64,000 nt of DNA from Rutpela maculata (taxonomy: Eukaryota; Arthropoda; Insecta; Coleoptera; Cerambycidae): positions 2,294,001 through 2,358,000 of the forward strand of contig OW386287.2 in the NCBI GenBank assembly GCA_936432065.2. The letters run 5' to 3'. The notes below the pieces were generated by a model. The model made no database searches. It was not told the origin of the DNA and was given only the letters and a program-made list of their open reading frames with translations. The translations under genes and the position numbers were made by a program. Positions 24,088 to 35,671 of the stretch are shown here, in pieces. Every line of letters starts with the position of its first letter. Positions within the stretch are counted from its first letter, which is position 1.

Positions 24088-24321
24088 TTAATATTCGGTT
24101 AATGTGCTTTCTATGTTTCCTTTATATCAGTGTTGTAGACAGGCGCTACTCAAGATTGAAATCTTTGAAATGAAAACAGAAATAATATAATTTATTCATA
24201 TTTATCTCTCTTGTAGTTGCTCGTGTTGTTAACACGTTACTACAAAATGATGGCTTGCTTATAAAAGCGCCGTTTGAGCAGAAGGAATATCCTGCAGGGG
24301 AAATCATACGTCACGTAATGT

Positions 24322-24920
24322 CACTAGTGCTTAGAATTTTATTAGCAAAATTTCTTCGAACGTGTCGTTGCCTAGTGATACAAAAACTGGACATTTTTTT
24401 TAAAGTCTAAAATTAAGTTAACAACCTAATAAAGTTTAAGCAGAGAGTTCTCTCTGAGAGGCTGGATAAGTTCTAGGAATTGTAATGTACTGGACATATT
24501 TTTGATTTTCCAAATTATTAACGTGTTCTTACTTTGTGATAAATTACTACTGTACACTTTTTTCTTGTAACTATCCAAACTGAGTGTGTTTATTCGGTAG
24601 GAATTTCTATTTAATATTAGTTGCCTCAGTGATAGCTATTTTGTGACTACGTTTCTAAACCATTGAAAGAAGTGTTTAACCTGTCCTAGTATGAGTTATA
24701 TTACAACCTTTACTTGTAATTTTTGCTTGCAGGATTTTCTGTCTGATTAAATTGTAAGCGTTTACCTAACAATTTATTAATTCAGAAGACAAAAGTAGGG
24801 ATTTTGAGATAGTTACAGATAGGCAAGGGGCAACATATTACTATTATTATCCAAGTTATAATAACTTTGGACAAGCTCGAAAAAAAATTTTTTTGATAGA
24901 ATTTTTAAGTACAAGAGGTA
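24322..24920. repeat. Foldback family Y, copy 2
   Basis: The left end CACTAGTGCTTAGAATTTTAT (one base shorter in pairing) is inverted at the right end (ATAGAATTTTTAAGTACAAG). It shares GCCTAGTGATA and the right-arm AGCTCGAAAAAAAATTTTTT with copies at 26963 and 40202. The ~500-bp middle is unlike the other copies, so ends are conserved and cores differ. Confidence 0.6.
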
Positions 24921-25049
24921 TTTGCGGAAAATATTTCACGAAATAAAACATGATATACAGATTCGGCAAGGGTAGTTTTATATATGGGTTCTGAGGTAAA
25001 CGAGCGCTAGAAAGAAAACAGATAATTAGTAAAAGAAAGACGGATACTT

Positions 25050-25365
25050 CCACTATAATGTTAGAAGCGGTAGGACCAACGCCCTACGTTGATACACGAA
25101 AAGGTGATAAAAGTATAAGATTTCACGAAATGTGGAAGGCGCTGGGAGCAGTACATACACCACAGATAGTAGACAACCGCCAGACCATAGCCAAAGCTGT
25201 GCGGAAGGGGGTTACACTTTTGAAAAAACGCAGACATACATCCACACCCACCGATGTTGTCAATACCGGGGCTGGGGGTCGAACCCAGAGCGCGGTAGGC
25301 AGTCGATCAGCATATTCGCCACTCAATACGCCTTAACCGATTGAGCTACCGCACCGTATTTATTT
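25050..25365 (-). repeat. tRNA-derived SINE
   Basis: On the minus strand the head has a pol III A box TAGCTCAATCGGTT (25348-25335) and a B box GGTTCGACCCC (25285-25275), about 50 bp apart, as in a tRNA. The acceptor stem and anticodon arm do not pair properly, so it is not a tRNA gene. The body continues to about 25050 with a tract opposite AAAAACGCAGACATACATCC. The tail limit is uncertain. A 92-codon plus-strand frame through it is probably incidental. Confidence 0.7.
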
Positions 25366-25411
25366 TCCTAATTTCTCTGTTCTCTTTCTTGTACCCGTTT
25401 ATCTCAGGATA

Positions 25412-25591
25412 CCGTGTGTGTAGTCGCGGACTAGGCATGGGGAGTAGAATTGCAACATCGCGTGTGAGAGCTGGCTGAAATGAAATAACAGAGCTGGGAT
25501 GTCCACCGACGGACGAATTTACGGCTGCCGGTGTTGTCAGATCTCTCGCGCTACGTGAATGTATATGCCTAATGGGAAATTACACGCACGG
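25412..25591. mobile_element. 180-bp TA-flanked MITE, long copy
   Basis: Ends CCGTGTGTGTAGTC / ATTACACGCACGG with TA on both sides. It is the longer relative of the MITE at 10554 and is inverted relative to it. Conserved blocks are GACTAGGCATGGGGAGTAGA and CGCTACGTGAATGTATATGC. It contains no protein. Confidence 0.8.
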
Positions 25592-26171
25592 TATATAAAA
25601 GTACATTTGGCGAATCTGTATGCCAATGACTGCAACCCATTTTACAGCGATAAAACTGCAAATTCGTGCTGTCAAAACCTTTAGTTGTTTTAATATTAAT
25701 ATAACATCATATGTCGTTGGCTACCAAGATAAAAATTGGTATGTGTAATGCAATATTTGAAAAAACTTGATCCAATTTCATTTATAATAGCAAATTAAAT
25801 AAATACCTTAATAATAGCACCAAGGCCAATCAAAACCAAACACGGCTCTTTCCTGTGTACCTGAAAAAGAGGAAGGAAACATTAGTTGTCTTGAAAACAA
25901 ATAACATAAAAACCGAATAAGTTAACAAACGTTGCAAATTACAATAAAATATGTTTTTCTAATTTCGACATATAAAACGATACTTTTCAAAACTGACGTT
26001 AAGTGTCAAAACGTCCTACTTTTCATAACCAATTATAAAAAGTAAAATTTTACCTAACTGGTAATGAAAAGTTCGTTATGTCATCAATTAGGGAAGATAA
26101 ACAAGTTTTTCATTAACACGATTTACCTATCAAATTAGGATTTCAAATAATATATAACTTAGCTAAATGAC
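25592..26171. other. Noncoding, nothing recognised
   Basis: AT-rich; no feature seen. Confidence 0.45.
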
Positions 26172-26179
26172 GTTTGTCA

Positions 26180-26447
26180 GCATGGGCGCAGCCAGGGGGG
26201 GAGCCATGCCCCCCCCCCCCCCCCAAGCCATCTTCCATGAGCCAAATAATAAAGAAGCAGTACAAAGCAGTATCTAAATTATCTCTTGAAATAAATATTT
26301 TGCAATTAATGCCAATATTATCTAATAGAGGAATCTACATACACATCCGTTTTCAACCATTTTCTGAAAAATTTTCCTCATCCTCTGAGGAGGCCGATTC
26401 TATTGCCCCCCCCCCCCCCCCAGATGAATTTTCTGGCTGCGCCACTG
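26180..26447. mobile_element. hAT-type MITE with 8-bp target duplication
   Basis: The right end reads CAGTGGCGCAGCCAG on the minus strand. The left end is a mutated form (GCATGGGCGCAGCCAG). GTTTGTCA is duplicated exactly at 26172-26179 and 26448-26455, the 8-bp duplication typical of hAT elements. Two long poly-C runs (26208-26224, 26406-26421) sit just inside the ends. There is no transposase. A 114-codon frame through it is incidental. Confidence 0.85.
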
Positions 26448-26455
26448 GTTTGTCA

Positions 26456-26962
26456 ACTTTGATATTAAAATTATGTGTAATAATAGCAGCAAAGGTAACT
26501 ATGAAAAAGTCTACTTAATTTTTAAGATCTTTAAATACTCCTATTTCAGTATTTCAGGGTTTTTAGACGTTTAAAATTAGAAAAAATCTTGTATGTAATA
26601 CGTTTCTAAAGACAATTTTGTGTAACTCGTGTTATTTACACAAAATAAAGTCTTTCGTAACTGGTTACATAAATAGATAGTGTGGACTAGAAGCGAATTA
26701 AAAAAAAAGTATGGTTTTTGATTCATCTCCGGTTATTGCTTTTATGATTTTTTGTACCCCTGTTGGTCTGCTTATGTTAAGTAAAAAAAATCCCCTCTGA
26801 GCATCTACTTATTTAGATTTTTTAAGAAGACCGTACAAATAATCTGAGAGGGTTAGATAAACAAAAATTGTACATTTTTTAGCATGCGTTGGAAAGTTTC
26901 AGGCTTATACTTCGTATACATGCGGAGCATGTATACGGAAAAAAATATTTTCGTCTCTAATC
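26456..26962. other. Noncoding, nothing recognised
   Basis: Only a short hairpin, TCGTATACATGC-GGA-GCATGTATACGG, near 26915-26938. Otherwise unassigned. Confidence 0.4.
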
Positions 26963-27115
26963 TTACTAGTACTTATAATTTTATAACTAAATTTTTTCGC
27001 GAGCATGACTACCGAGTAATATAAGGAGTGTATGTAAATTATTGATTAAATACCTCGCGCCCGAGTTATATTACTTTAGGCAACAGAGCTTGAGAAAAAA
27101 ATATATAGACAAAAG
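26963..27115. repeat. Foldback family Y, copy 3 (short)
   Basis: TACTAGTACTTATAATTTTA at the left pairs loosely with the right arm (AGCTTGAGAAAAAAATATAT). The inner pair GAGTAATATAAGGAGTG / CGAGTTATATTACTTTAGGC matches the same inner pair in copy 1 at 40202. Confidence 0.5.
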
Positions 27116-29377
27116 TTTCCCTAGCAACGCATTTTTTGTCTTGTACTTAAATGTCAAATAATTAAAGCGACGTTTGTATTTACAATTCAAAATATAAATA
27201 TATTATTAATCTAGTTATTTTTTCGGTTTTTAATCTTGATAATACATTTTGAATAAACCACAAACATTTAATTTTGATGATATTATGGCTCATCCCTTCG
27301 AACAAAATAAGATCACTTGTTTTCGTAGACAAGATACGAACGGCGCCATATTTCTCAATGGCTCCAAAACAAGAGCCGGAACGACTTCAACTTCGCGATT
27401 CAACCCGAGAACCTAGTAATTTTCATCCTGACAACCGCGGAAACTTCTTGGAAGAAAATCATTCCTTGACTAAATTCTATAGTACACTATGTCTTCGTAA
27501 ATCAAGCTCCCCTGTGACCTTTGACCTTATATACCTGAAAATTTGTCGCGATCACCAAGACATTCGAAAATCTCTAAAATACATATGCATCACTCCAAGT
27601 CTCTATCTAATTCGAGAATTCTAGACAGAGCAAGTTTTGTCTTACTCAGAAACGATCAACACCCGGATAGGAGTCAAATTAGTACTAAAAAATTCGCAAT
27701 GTGGATTGTCTGGTCAGGGCATTTTTTTTGTTTTAACGTGTTCAGGGGATCAACTTAAGTTCACAGTGCAGTTTTGCAGTTTCTGCGAGGTCGGTGTATT
27801 GTTTATTTAAACAATTTAATTTTTTTGGTCGTGTTTTCCATCGGTTTTCTTTGAATATCTCGAATCGTCCTAGGGAAAACAACAAAAAAAAGGAAAAGGT
27901 TCGTTATGAGCTGTACAATAAAAGTATGATATGCTTCATTCCAATTGTTATTATTATTTAAAAAAAAATTGAATATTACAAAATTATGCGTTTCTAAACC
28001 AATCACTGTTCTTTCAAGAATAATGGATAATCAATGAAATTTTGTAGCTTTTTATAAGTACTTTAAGATCACAGATAAAAAAAAAATGTTTTTTTTTCAA
28101 AATTTAAACCCTCTTTATTGCCGTGGTTTATAATTTTCGCTATTGTAGTTATAAACAAATTCAAATAACTCGCCGTTTTTTTTTTTATGAAATCAAAAAC
28201 GGTAAAGGAGCAATGAAAGTAGATTAAAAAAGCCAAGTTAAAAAAAAATAATGCTCTACTTCTATCACACTTCTTCACTATAACACACGTTCACTGATTT
28301 TAATTGCAAGAAGCACAAAATTTGAAAATTTACTAGGTAAAACAGTAAGAATGACTTGTCAAAATTAATAAATTATAGATCTGTCAGATGTTCAAGGCTG
28401 ATATTGACAGAATATTGCTGTGTGTCGCGTTGCTATTGGTTATAAACTTGTATCTTAATGGAAAATTTGTATCTTAATGGATCTCATTAAAGTATAGGTA
28501 GGGAATGTCTAATAAACGAATTATAGTATGGGAGTAGAAAAAACTTATGTATATCAATAAAGTATAAATCGAAAATTGTGCGATCGTCCTGCGATATTTT
28601 ATTATTATTTCAGAGAAGATCTCAAATTCAATATTCGAGCAAGAATTGAAATGCTCCGAATCTTTTGTATTTCGTATTATCAGAAGATAGAATTTTAAAC
28701 ATCAAATAAATGACAAAACTGACGTCGGACTTCCCTGCTAAGATATGCGATAAGGAGCGATTTCCATAAGTAAACGGTTTTGCGAACCCAGATAAGAATA
28801 TTTATACAGGAAAAGCTCGCGGTGATAACAAAAACTGATATAAATAGAAATACCATTCAACTGTACCACAAACTGTATATACACATATATTCATGACATA
28901 TTTACATAAATGCTGCCTTACAACTATAAATTGTACGCAGACGGCGGGCACAGACACCACATCGCGAAAATATTTTATTGACAAGGAATGGAATAATCTT
29001 TGTGCTAATTTCTGGGTATGCGGCCTATTTTTAACAATGTTAAATATTTATACAGCTATCAGCATACCTTCAAATGGATTTTAATTTGGCTTAATCGACC
29101 CGTACCTAGTTCAACTGGGTTATTGTGGGCATCGTACGAGAGGGGCCCGATAAGGATCTATCATTTCTCATTTGCGTCGCAGGATATATTTAAGTAGGTA
29201 CACGAAGTTTATGTAAATTAATGGGAATATCTAGAATTGGTCGATATTGTGCATTCGATTAATGTTTTTATTACAACTAAAGATATCAATTTTAATTTCG
29301 CGACTTAATCTTAATTGTAAAATATTTAGCTTTTTTTTTTAATATTAGTAGTGTTCTCTCATTAGAATTTTCTGCCA
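27116..29377. other. Noncoding, no gene recognised
   Basis: 27270-27620 is somewhat GC-richer and open for 116 codons on the plus strand (27274-27624), but I recognise no domain. 27830-28280 is rich in A and T runs. A short GC-richer patch lies at 29090-29180. No repeat was paired with confidence. Confidence 0.35.
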
Positions 29378-29975
29378 TATACAGTGTGTTTCATTCCCCA
29401 CCTTCATACTTCCTATCAAACCCCACTTCTAGGTAAAAAAGTTTTCTAATGTAGCTAAAAAGCAACCATTAAAATCTGTTTTATTGCATTGGAGAAATCA
29501 TACATTTCACTCATTTTCTTAAAATAAAAATACAAGCTTTTAAGACAATTAATTCAAAATAACTTTTTTTTCGTTTTAGTGAACCTAAATAATAATAAAA
29601 GCTTGTTTTTAAAAAGTTTTTTTTACATCGGATTGTATTTTTAAATTTTAGTTACATCTTAATGAGTTTTATATTCATTGAGTCGTCCTTACTTAAAAGT
29701 ACCGGCATTTCTTAGAATGCAACATCTCAGTGAATACACTATCCGATCAAATTACAGCTTAAAAAGCTATAAAACACTTTTTGATGTCATATTATCGGAT
29801 TGTCACCAGAACTACACGTGTATGCAAAATTTCAGCTCAATTGGACGTCGTTAAGTGGTTTAAAATTGACTTGCAAGATTTCCAAACATTCTAACTAACA
29901 TATAAACCAAGTTAAATAAAAACTTAATAAAAAGAAAGTTTACAAGGGTGCGGTACTAGGGGGATACACTGTATA
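29378..29975. mobile_element. Repeat Z: ~600-bp element with 10-bp TIRs
   Basis: TATACAGTGT (29378) is inverted at 29966-29975 (ACACTGTATA). Its right half includes AAATTTCAGCTCAATTGGAC and GACTTGCAAGATTTCC, phrases typical of a widespread arthropod repeat type. The last ~50 bp match 19525-19575. No transposase. Confidence 0.5.
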
Positions 29976-30019
29976 ACTATCCACCAGAAAATATTCTAGT
30001 TTGTATTAAAATTGTTGTT

Positions 30020-30978
30020 GCAAAATTAAAGCTGACTAAATTTTCTGCAATAATGTTTCTATTAATTTTTTTCGTATCTGTTATGGTTCAGTAATGAATT
30101 GCATATCTTTTGACTGTATTCTAACTTTATTATAAATTTATTATAAATTGAATAAACATGTTAATAACCATAGTAGAAAAAAATTTCTTGCACAGATATC
30201 CGATTCACAGTAGACTTAACTCAAATTTCAAATAAAAAATGTCTTTGCGTCTGTAAGTGTATGTGTGTAGATATGTGTGCGTGTATACCGTTTCTTACAA
30301 ACACGATAACTTCTGATAAACATAAAATATTTAATTACAATTTGGAACATACGCAAAACAGCATGTTACAATAATCTCTATTGAAATTGGGCCATATCTG
30401 TAATACATGGTGATAACCAAAGGTTTACACTCTCATGGTTTTATTTTAATTTCAGAGCAAAATATTACTAAGGTATTTGATTTGATTAAGCATACAAAAA
30501 TAAGAAGAAGTATAAGATTTATAAACTGCAATATACCGGATGTATGTTAGGTAAACCAACTTTATTTAAATTAGATGATATAGCAATGTTATACTAAAAT
30601 ATGGAGCCATGGTATTATTATGAAGTGAGAGTTTGTAGGCCTCTGGTTATCACCATGTATTACAGATATGGCCCAATTTTAATATGGATTATTGTTCTAT
30701 GCTGTTTTACATATGTTTCAAATTGTAATTAAATATTTTAAGTCTAACAGAAGTTATCGTGTTTACAAGAAACGGTATACACGCACACACACACACTTAC
30801 AGACGCAAAGACATTTTTTTCTACGATGATTATTAAAATTTTTATTCAATTTTATAATAAATTTAAAATAAAATTAGAATACAGTCAAAATATATACAAT
30901 TTATTACTGAACCATAACAGATACGAAAAAAATTAATAGAAGCATTATTGTATAAAATTTAGTCGGCTTTAATTTTGC
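30020..30978. repeat. Large inverted repeat, ~400- and ~355-bp arms
   Basis: The left arm 30020-30437 and right arm 30624-30978 are reverse complements with scattered differences and a few indels. Shared phrases are GTCTTTGCGTCTGTAAGTGT, GTTTCTTACAAACACGATAA and GGGCCATATCTGTAATACAT. The ~185-bp spacer is unique. A transcript would form a long hairpin. A W-type repeat lies immediately to its right. Confidence 0.85.
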
Positions 30979-30984
30979 ATATAG

Positions 30985-31200
30985 CCACTTTTTGATTAGG
31001 GCTAACCGTTTTCGAGATATGAGCGAAAAACCAAAAACCGGGAACTTCTTCGTGCCGCCCTGCACCCCCCCACCTCCTACGTTCGGGGACTTTTGGTATG
31101 TTTACCTCCTAAATAGTCCAAACACAGTCCTCAAGTCAAAAATTGTGATCTCGGCATTTCCTTCTAGAAACCATTCATCAACAGGATTATTATTTAACGC
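30985..31200 (+). repeat. Family W, partial copy
   Basis: ACCGTTTTCGAGATATGAGC, a C-rich tract, GGGGACTTTTGGTATGTTTA and AAGTCAAAAA occur in the same order as in the right arm of the palindrome at 35672-36440 and at 56113-56310. The 74-codon frame over it is not a gene. Confidence 0.65.
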
Positions 31201-31494
31201 ATACCTTTGCATTTAATTTTACAGTTTTCATTCGCTTCGGAATCCTAAAGGTTTATACAAACAGATCCTAAAGTGTTACTTGCTCATTGCTCAAATACTA
31301 ACATCAAATTTATCACATAATAACGGCGAAGTTTTTCAGGTAATCCGTATATATAAACGATTAATATTTTGTAACGTTATTCAAACTTTGTGGTAAATAA
31401 TTGTTATTTTCAATATTTGTGAAAGTTTTATTAACAAACACTTAGGTTAATTCCTTTGTTTGTTAAGTACCCTCGATCTATTTAATTACTGTTC

Positions 31495-31900
31495 CTGATC
31501 TATCTTGTTCTCTACGCTGATGATGAACAATAATTCCGAAACACGGACCTTTTGCTTCGTCGTTTCTTTAGGGTATATGGTGCGATTTCTTTTTTGCATT
31601 TATTATTTAATCCTACGATTTCCCATCCATTTGCTTAATTCGCCAGGTTGATATGAGCAGAGCACATAGGGAGGGGCTCTATGTGCATACTGTTCTGGTC
31701 GAGGTCCAAAATCGGGCCCAGAGAAACAAAGGGACAAATAATGTAGTATTTTCGATCAATATAATTGATGTTCTACCAGATCCTGTTCTTTAAGTAACGC
31801 TGATGAAGAACAGTAATTTCGAAACACGTACCCGTAGCTGCTTCATTGCTTCTTCTTTAGGACATATGGCGCGGTTTCCTTTTTCGTATGAATTCAAACA
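31495..31900 (+). repeat. Tandem repeat pair with hammerhead-ribozyme-like cores
   Basis: Two ~110-bp homologous blocks 283 bp apart each contain CTGATGA (31517 and 31800) followed 14 bases later by GAAAC (31538 and 31821). CTGATGA...GAAA is the conserved hammerhead ribozyme core. The intervening bases can form a short stem II (GAA/TTC). The second copy has GTA after GAAACAC, a possible cleavage triplet; the first has GGA. Stem I and III pairing is poor or unclear. A GCACATAG/CTATGTGC hairpin (31650-31685) lies between them. Hammerheads in tandem repeats are known in Penelope-like elements and retrozymes. The ribozyme assignment is an inference. Confidence 0.4.
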
Positions 31901-32232
31901 TACAATATGCCATTGTAAAGGAAACAAGACGGTTTCACTAACAGGGTGATAACTGATAATACAATATGAAGCCCATATAAAAAATCAGATTGATGACTCT
32001 TAAAAACCGAAACGTCACGGTAGGATTATTTTATTTAAAAAGTTGCTTCAGAAATAATTTTCCCGATTTGAAAAATATTTAAAAATAGAAAAGATACGAA
32101 ATATTTTTCTAAGTAGCTTCCATTTCGGTCCGATATTTCTCAAAAATTTGCCCGTTTGACCGAACACCTCTTGTAATAACAAACATGCCAGTAGTGCGCC
32201 CACAATATAAGAAATACTGTATAGAAACAATA
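31901..32232. other. Noncoding; a third weak hammerhead-like core
   Basis: TTGATGA (31990) with GAAACGTC (32009) repeats the spacing of the preceding pair but has T for the first C. Nothing else is recognised. Confidence 0.3.
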
Positions 32233-32783
32233 CCGGGTTATTCAAAAAGATGGAGTAAATTTCAAACTTTTATTTCAACACACGATTCAACGCTCGGGTT
32301 AGTTACTGGATTCAAAGGTTCAACAATTCGATGTCTCAGGTTTTGAAGAGTAGCAGGAGAAAGTGGAACAAACATCTCCCACGTCATAGCTAACCTTAGA
32401 AATATATATTTCTTAAAATTCAGAAGTACTACGCAGCTATTATTAAAATTTCTGCCTAGTTCTCGTACTTTCGATCAAAATCTAGTTCAATGTAATGTTT
32501 ATAAAGTTTTAAATAGTTTGTCACAATAAAATAAAACGCATTTTGCAGGTTACAAATCTAACCTATTAAAAGAAATAAATTAACAACATATTTCTCGGTG
32601 TAGACGCAACTGGTACGCAAGGTCACAGAAAAAGAGCCATCAAAACTCAAAGGAATCGCCAAAGCCTTCGTCTCTGTGTAGTTACTGTACTGTGCTTTCT
32701 CTAAGCAGTGGTATGTGAATGTGATTCTACAGTTTGTTTGAAACAAAAGTTTGAAATCGGCTCTATCTTTTTAAATAACCCGG
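32233..32783. mobile_element. TA-flanked TIR element splitting a LINE
   Basis: CCGGGTTATTCAAAAAGATG at the left is mirrored at the right (CTATCTTTTTAAATAACCCGG on plus), ~28 bp alike with three differences, flanked by TA. On the minus strand 32385-32290 a stretch reads like a transposase tail (EMFVPLSPATLQNLRHRI), so it may be an internally deleted mariner-like element rather than a pure MITE. Confidence 0.7.
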
Positions 32784-32785
32784 TA

Positions 32786-32990
32786 CTTTGAGAATCAAAA
32801 TTAATTTCATAGAAATGTTCAGAGAAACATAAGATGTCTATTTGAAGGGTCAAAAGAGGACATATTAACTTATTTATTTGCCGGTTTTCGGTAATGTCAT
32901 AAGATGTGCATAGATTATTTGATAAAACAAAATTCATGGCTTAGTTGTGCTTTACTCCAATTATTATATAACTCTCTCATTTATTAAAGC
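32786..32990 (-). pseudogene. LINE endonuclease-domain fragment (LINE E)
   Basis: The minus-strand frame contains NKLICPLLTLQIDILCFSEH, the N-terminal APE-type endonuclease block (N-K...DIlclSEtw) of non-LTR retrotransposons. It ends at the TIR element at 32783. No further LINE sequence was recognised beyond that element. Confidence 0.65.
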
Positions 32991-33948
32991 TATGGTTCAA
33001 TGTTGTGCTTCTGTGGTCATTTCGACTCCATTTGCTACGGCAAATATATATATTGCGCAATTAACAGCTGGAATGTAATTATCTGTTTGGAATTCCAATA
33101 ATATACAGGGGCAAAGGCGGGCAAAGTAAATTGTCAAGTCAATCTTCAGTACACAATCAAAAGAAATCGCAGAAATTCATTGAATTAGCTTTTGCGTACA
33201 ATTGAAGATATGTAGGTACATTAAAAAAATAAAGAAATAACGGACTCATGTTTTACAGATATAGGATGAATAATTGCGCCGGGGAAAATACCACCTGATG
33301 ATTCCTGGTGACACTTCATGAAAAACGGTCAGAGGTTCAGGTGCAGGATCGTTTTGGTTAAAAATGTATAAATGTATAGTAATTTTTTAAAAAAGTATAT
33401 ATGTACAATGCATAATTATTTTAATGAGTATTTTAGGTGCTAATAAAAAAACAAAGTTTAACATACTTAATTTATTACTTAACTGTGCAGTTAAAATTTC
33501 TAGGTACACAGAACGTATTAGTATTTATTAAGTGTCAAAATTGCAATAACTGATACCAACAGCAAACAATCTGAGGACATATTTGATTCACTTTCACTTG
33601 AATTAGTAGGCTATAATATTGAATTAATAATTAATTATTCACGAATTGTGATTCACAATATCAAAACAAAACACTTATTTCGGTGAATGATGAAGACCCG
33701 ACATTAAAAACTAATAAACCTATAATTCTAAATTATTAAGGAATGTATTAGTGATAAACTGATGGAGAAATTTATTCCTCTCCGAATCAGAATGCCAACA
33801 ATGAGATAACTGCAAGTTTCTATAATATGAATATAAAAATCATCTTGTTTAATTTACTTACATTTGATTTTTATTTCCGTACTTCGATTATTAATATTAG
33901 TTGTTTAAATAGTGTAAATATAAAACAATAGTAGATTGTAATACAAGT
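32991..33948. other. Noncoding, nothing recognised
   Basis: AT-rich; no feature seen. Confidence 0.45.
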
Positions 33949-34048
33949 GTGGCAAGGGCTTCATTGCAAAACGATGTATGAAAGTAGGAATACGAGCGCA
34001 GCGCAGCGTGTTTCTATCATACGAGTTTTGCAATGAGGCTTGCCACAT
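33949..34048. repeat. 100-bp hairpin element
   Basis: GTGGCAAGGGCTTCATTGCAAAAC pairs with GTTTTGCAATGAGGCTTGCCAC (one base shifted). The inner CGATGTATGAAA / TATCATACGAG also pairs. The centre is GAGCGCAGCGCAGCG. TGTAATACAAG before and GTGTTACAT after suggest pairing continues outwards. Confidence 0.6.
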
Positions 34049-34324
34049 GTGTGTTACATACTAAATTTTTTCTACGGTTGTGAAGTTATTTCCCTTTTTT
34101 AAAGTCTTTCCAAAATTTTAAATTTGCTGCCTGTCAGATTTTATTTAATGTGACATTTTCCGCAGTCATTCTGAAGCTAGGAAATTTGACTTTGTAATTG
34201 CAATTCACGTGTAATTAATGTACATTCATAGAATTTAATTGTTATTACCAGTAAGTAATATAAAATTCTTCCAATTCTTCCAGTTTCGCTAATTTAAATA
34301 AATATTTCAAATGCGTTCCCTTAA

Positions 34325-34557
34325 AATTTTTGGCATTAGCCACCCCCACCTCATTATTAAAAGGGATGAAAAAAAAATGTGATTTAGTGTGTGTGTGTGT
34401 GTGTGTACAAGAACCAGAAACCTCAAAATATTTTTTTACTTCTTCCACCCCCACTATAATATTATGTTATTAAAGTCCCATAAACAACTATTTCCACATA
34501 CAAAATTTTTTCGTTGTGAGTGACTTGGTTAGAAAATCCTTGGGCAGCGGTTTTTTT
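34325..34557 (+). repeat. Family X, copy 3 (3' part) with GT microsatellite
   Basis: Matches the 3' third of X from GGCATTAGCCACCCCCAC to CCTTGGGCAGCGGTTTTTTT. A (GT)9-like run at 34387-34407 is expanded relative to GTGTGTAC in other copies. The stretch GAAAATCTGGATGTGGAAGT before the end is deleted. Confidence 0.75.
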
Positions 34558-35671
34558 AAAGGCGGCACGGGAAATACTTCCCGCACTAGTTTCGATTTCC
34601 CGCACGCAAAATGAGTACGGGAAAAATCATTCCGCACACGCTCGCGCTCGTAGGAAACATATCTAACCTACTGATGTCCGTGAATATAAGGCGTTTTTTA
34701 ATTTTTTGTATCTCCTTCTATATTTCTTATGTCCCTGAAGCAAATTATATGAGTTACTGATCGACTATGAGTTTATAAACGTTTTCATTCAGCCCTCTTT
34801 TTTACATATATACTCACAGGTATGTATTGGCTTGAGTATGAAAAGTACGTCTTATATTTGAGCATGTACAAACAAATTTTTTCCGTACTTTGGAAAAGGA
34901 AAATGTTCAAGCATAGAAAATGTACAAAATCAAGAGGCCTAAAAAATTAATAGCAGAATTGAGGAAAGTAGAAAAAAGTTCTGTTTCTTGTGCCAAAAAT
35001 AGTCTCCAAAATTCAGGTTTTAAACAAAGTTATGGCATACGTAAGTATAATGGAGTTCTTTTCAAAGATATACTCGATTTGATATAAAAAAAACACATAA
35101 GTTTGAATCACAACTCCCATTCTTTCAAATAATCCAAATAATCAAATTTGCCATGACACCAAATTTTATTTTTAAATTTGTTTACAAGCGTTTCATGGAG
35201 GACGATAATAATTTAATCCCGCAATTAATTACCAGCAAAACTCCAAATCGGTCAGGAATTATTAATAACTTCTCGGATAAATGATTTTCATAATTAAATC
35301 GGGGGTATTAAGTGAAATCCAGCGGCATTAATAAAATTAAATGGATAATTTGCAGTCTTTGCTAATCGCATATTAATTTGACGGTAATTTAGAATAATTC
35401 TATATATTTTGTTTAGATTAGACCATATATTTTTATTCATCCAGCAGCAACATATTTAACAACAATATATACACAGGGTTTGTCGGAAAAAGATGCACAA
35501 AACTAGTAGTGGAGTCATACTAAGTATCAAAAGGAAAGGGAGATTTCACATTCTTTTGTTTTAACAAAAATTGTTACTATTCATAATGTGGGACACGTGG
35601 TACCCGTAAAAATTTAAGAAAACATTTTATCGAGTTATAAGTATTTTAGTGCTTTCAGTTAGAGCAATAAT
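34558..35671. other. Noncoding, nothing firm
   Basis: 34560-34660 has repeated CGGGAAA / TTTCCCG(C) motifs suggesting a small inverted-repeat element. ACACAGGGTTTGTCGGAAAA at 35471 looks like a transposon terminus without a partner. Confidence 0.35.

Noticed and set aside
25240..25360. A functional tRNA gene on the minus strand
   Set aside because: A and B boxes are present, but the acceptor stem does not pair, the anticodon arm is not evident and SINE-like sequence follows. It is called a tRNA-derived SINE.
31495..31900. Calling a confirmed active hammerhead ribozyme
   Set aside because: Only the CTGATGA and GAAAC cores and a short stem II are visible. Stems I and III and a good cleavage triplet are not secure in both copies.
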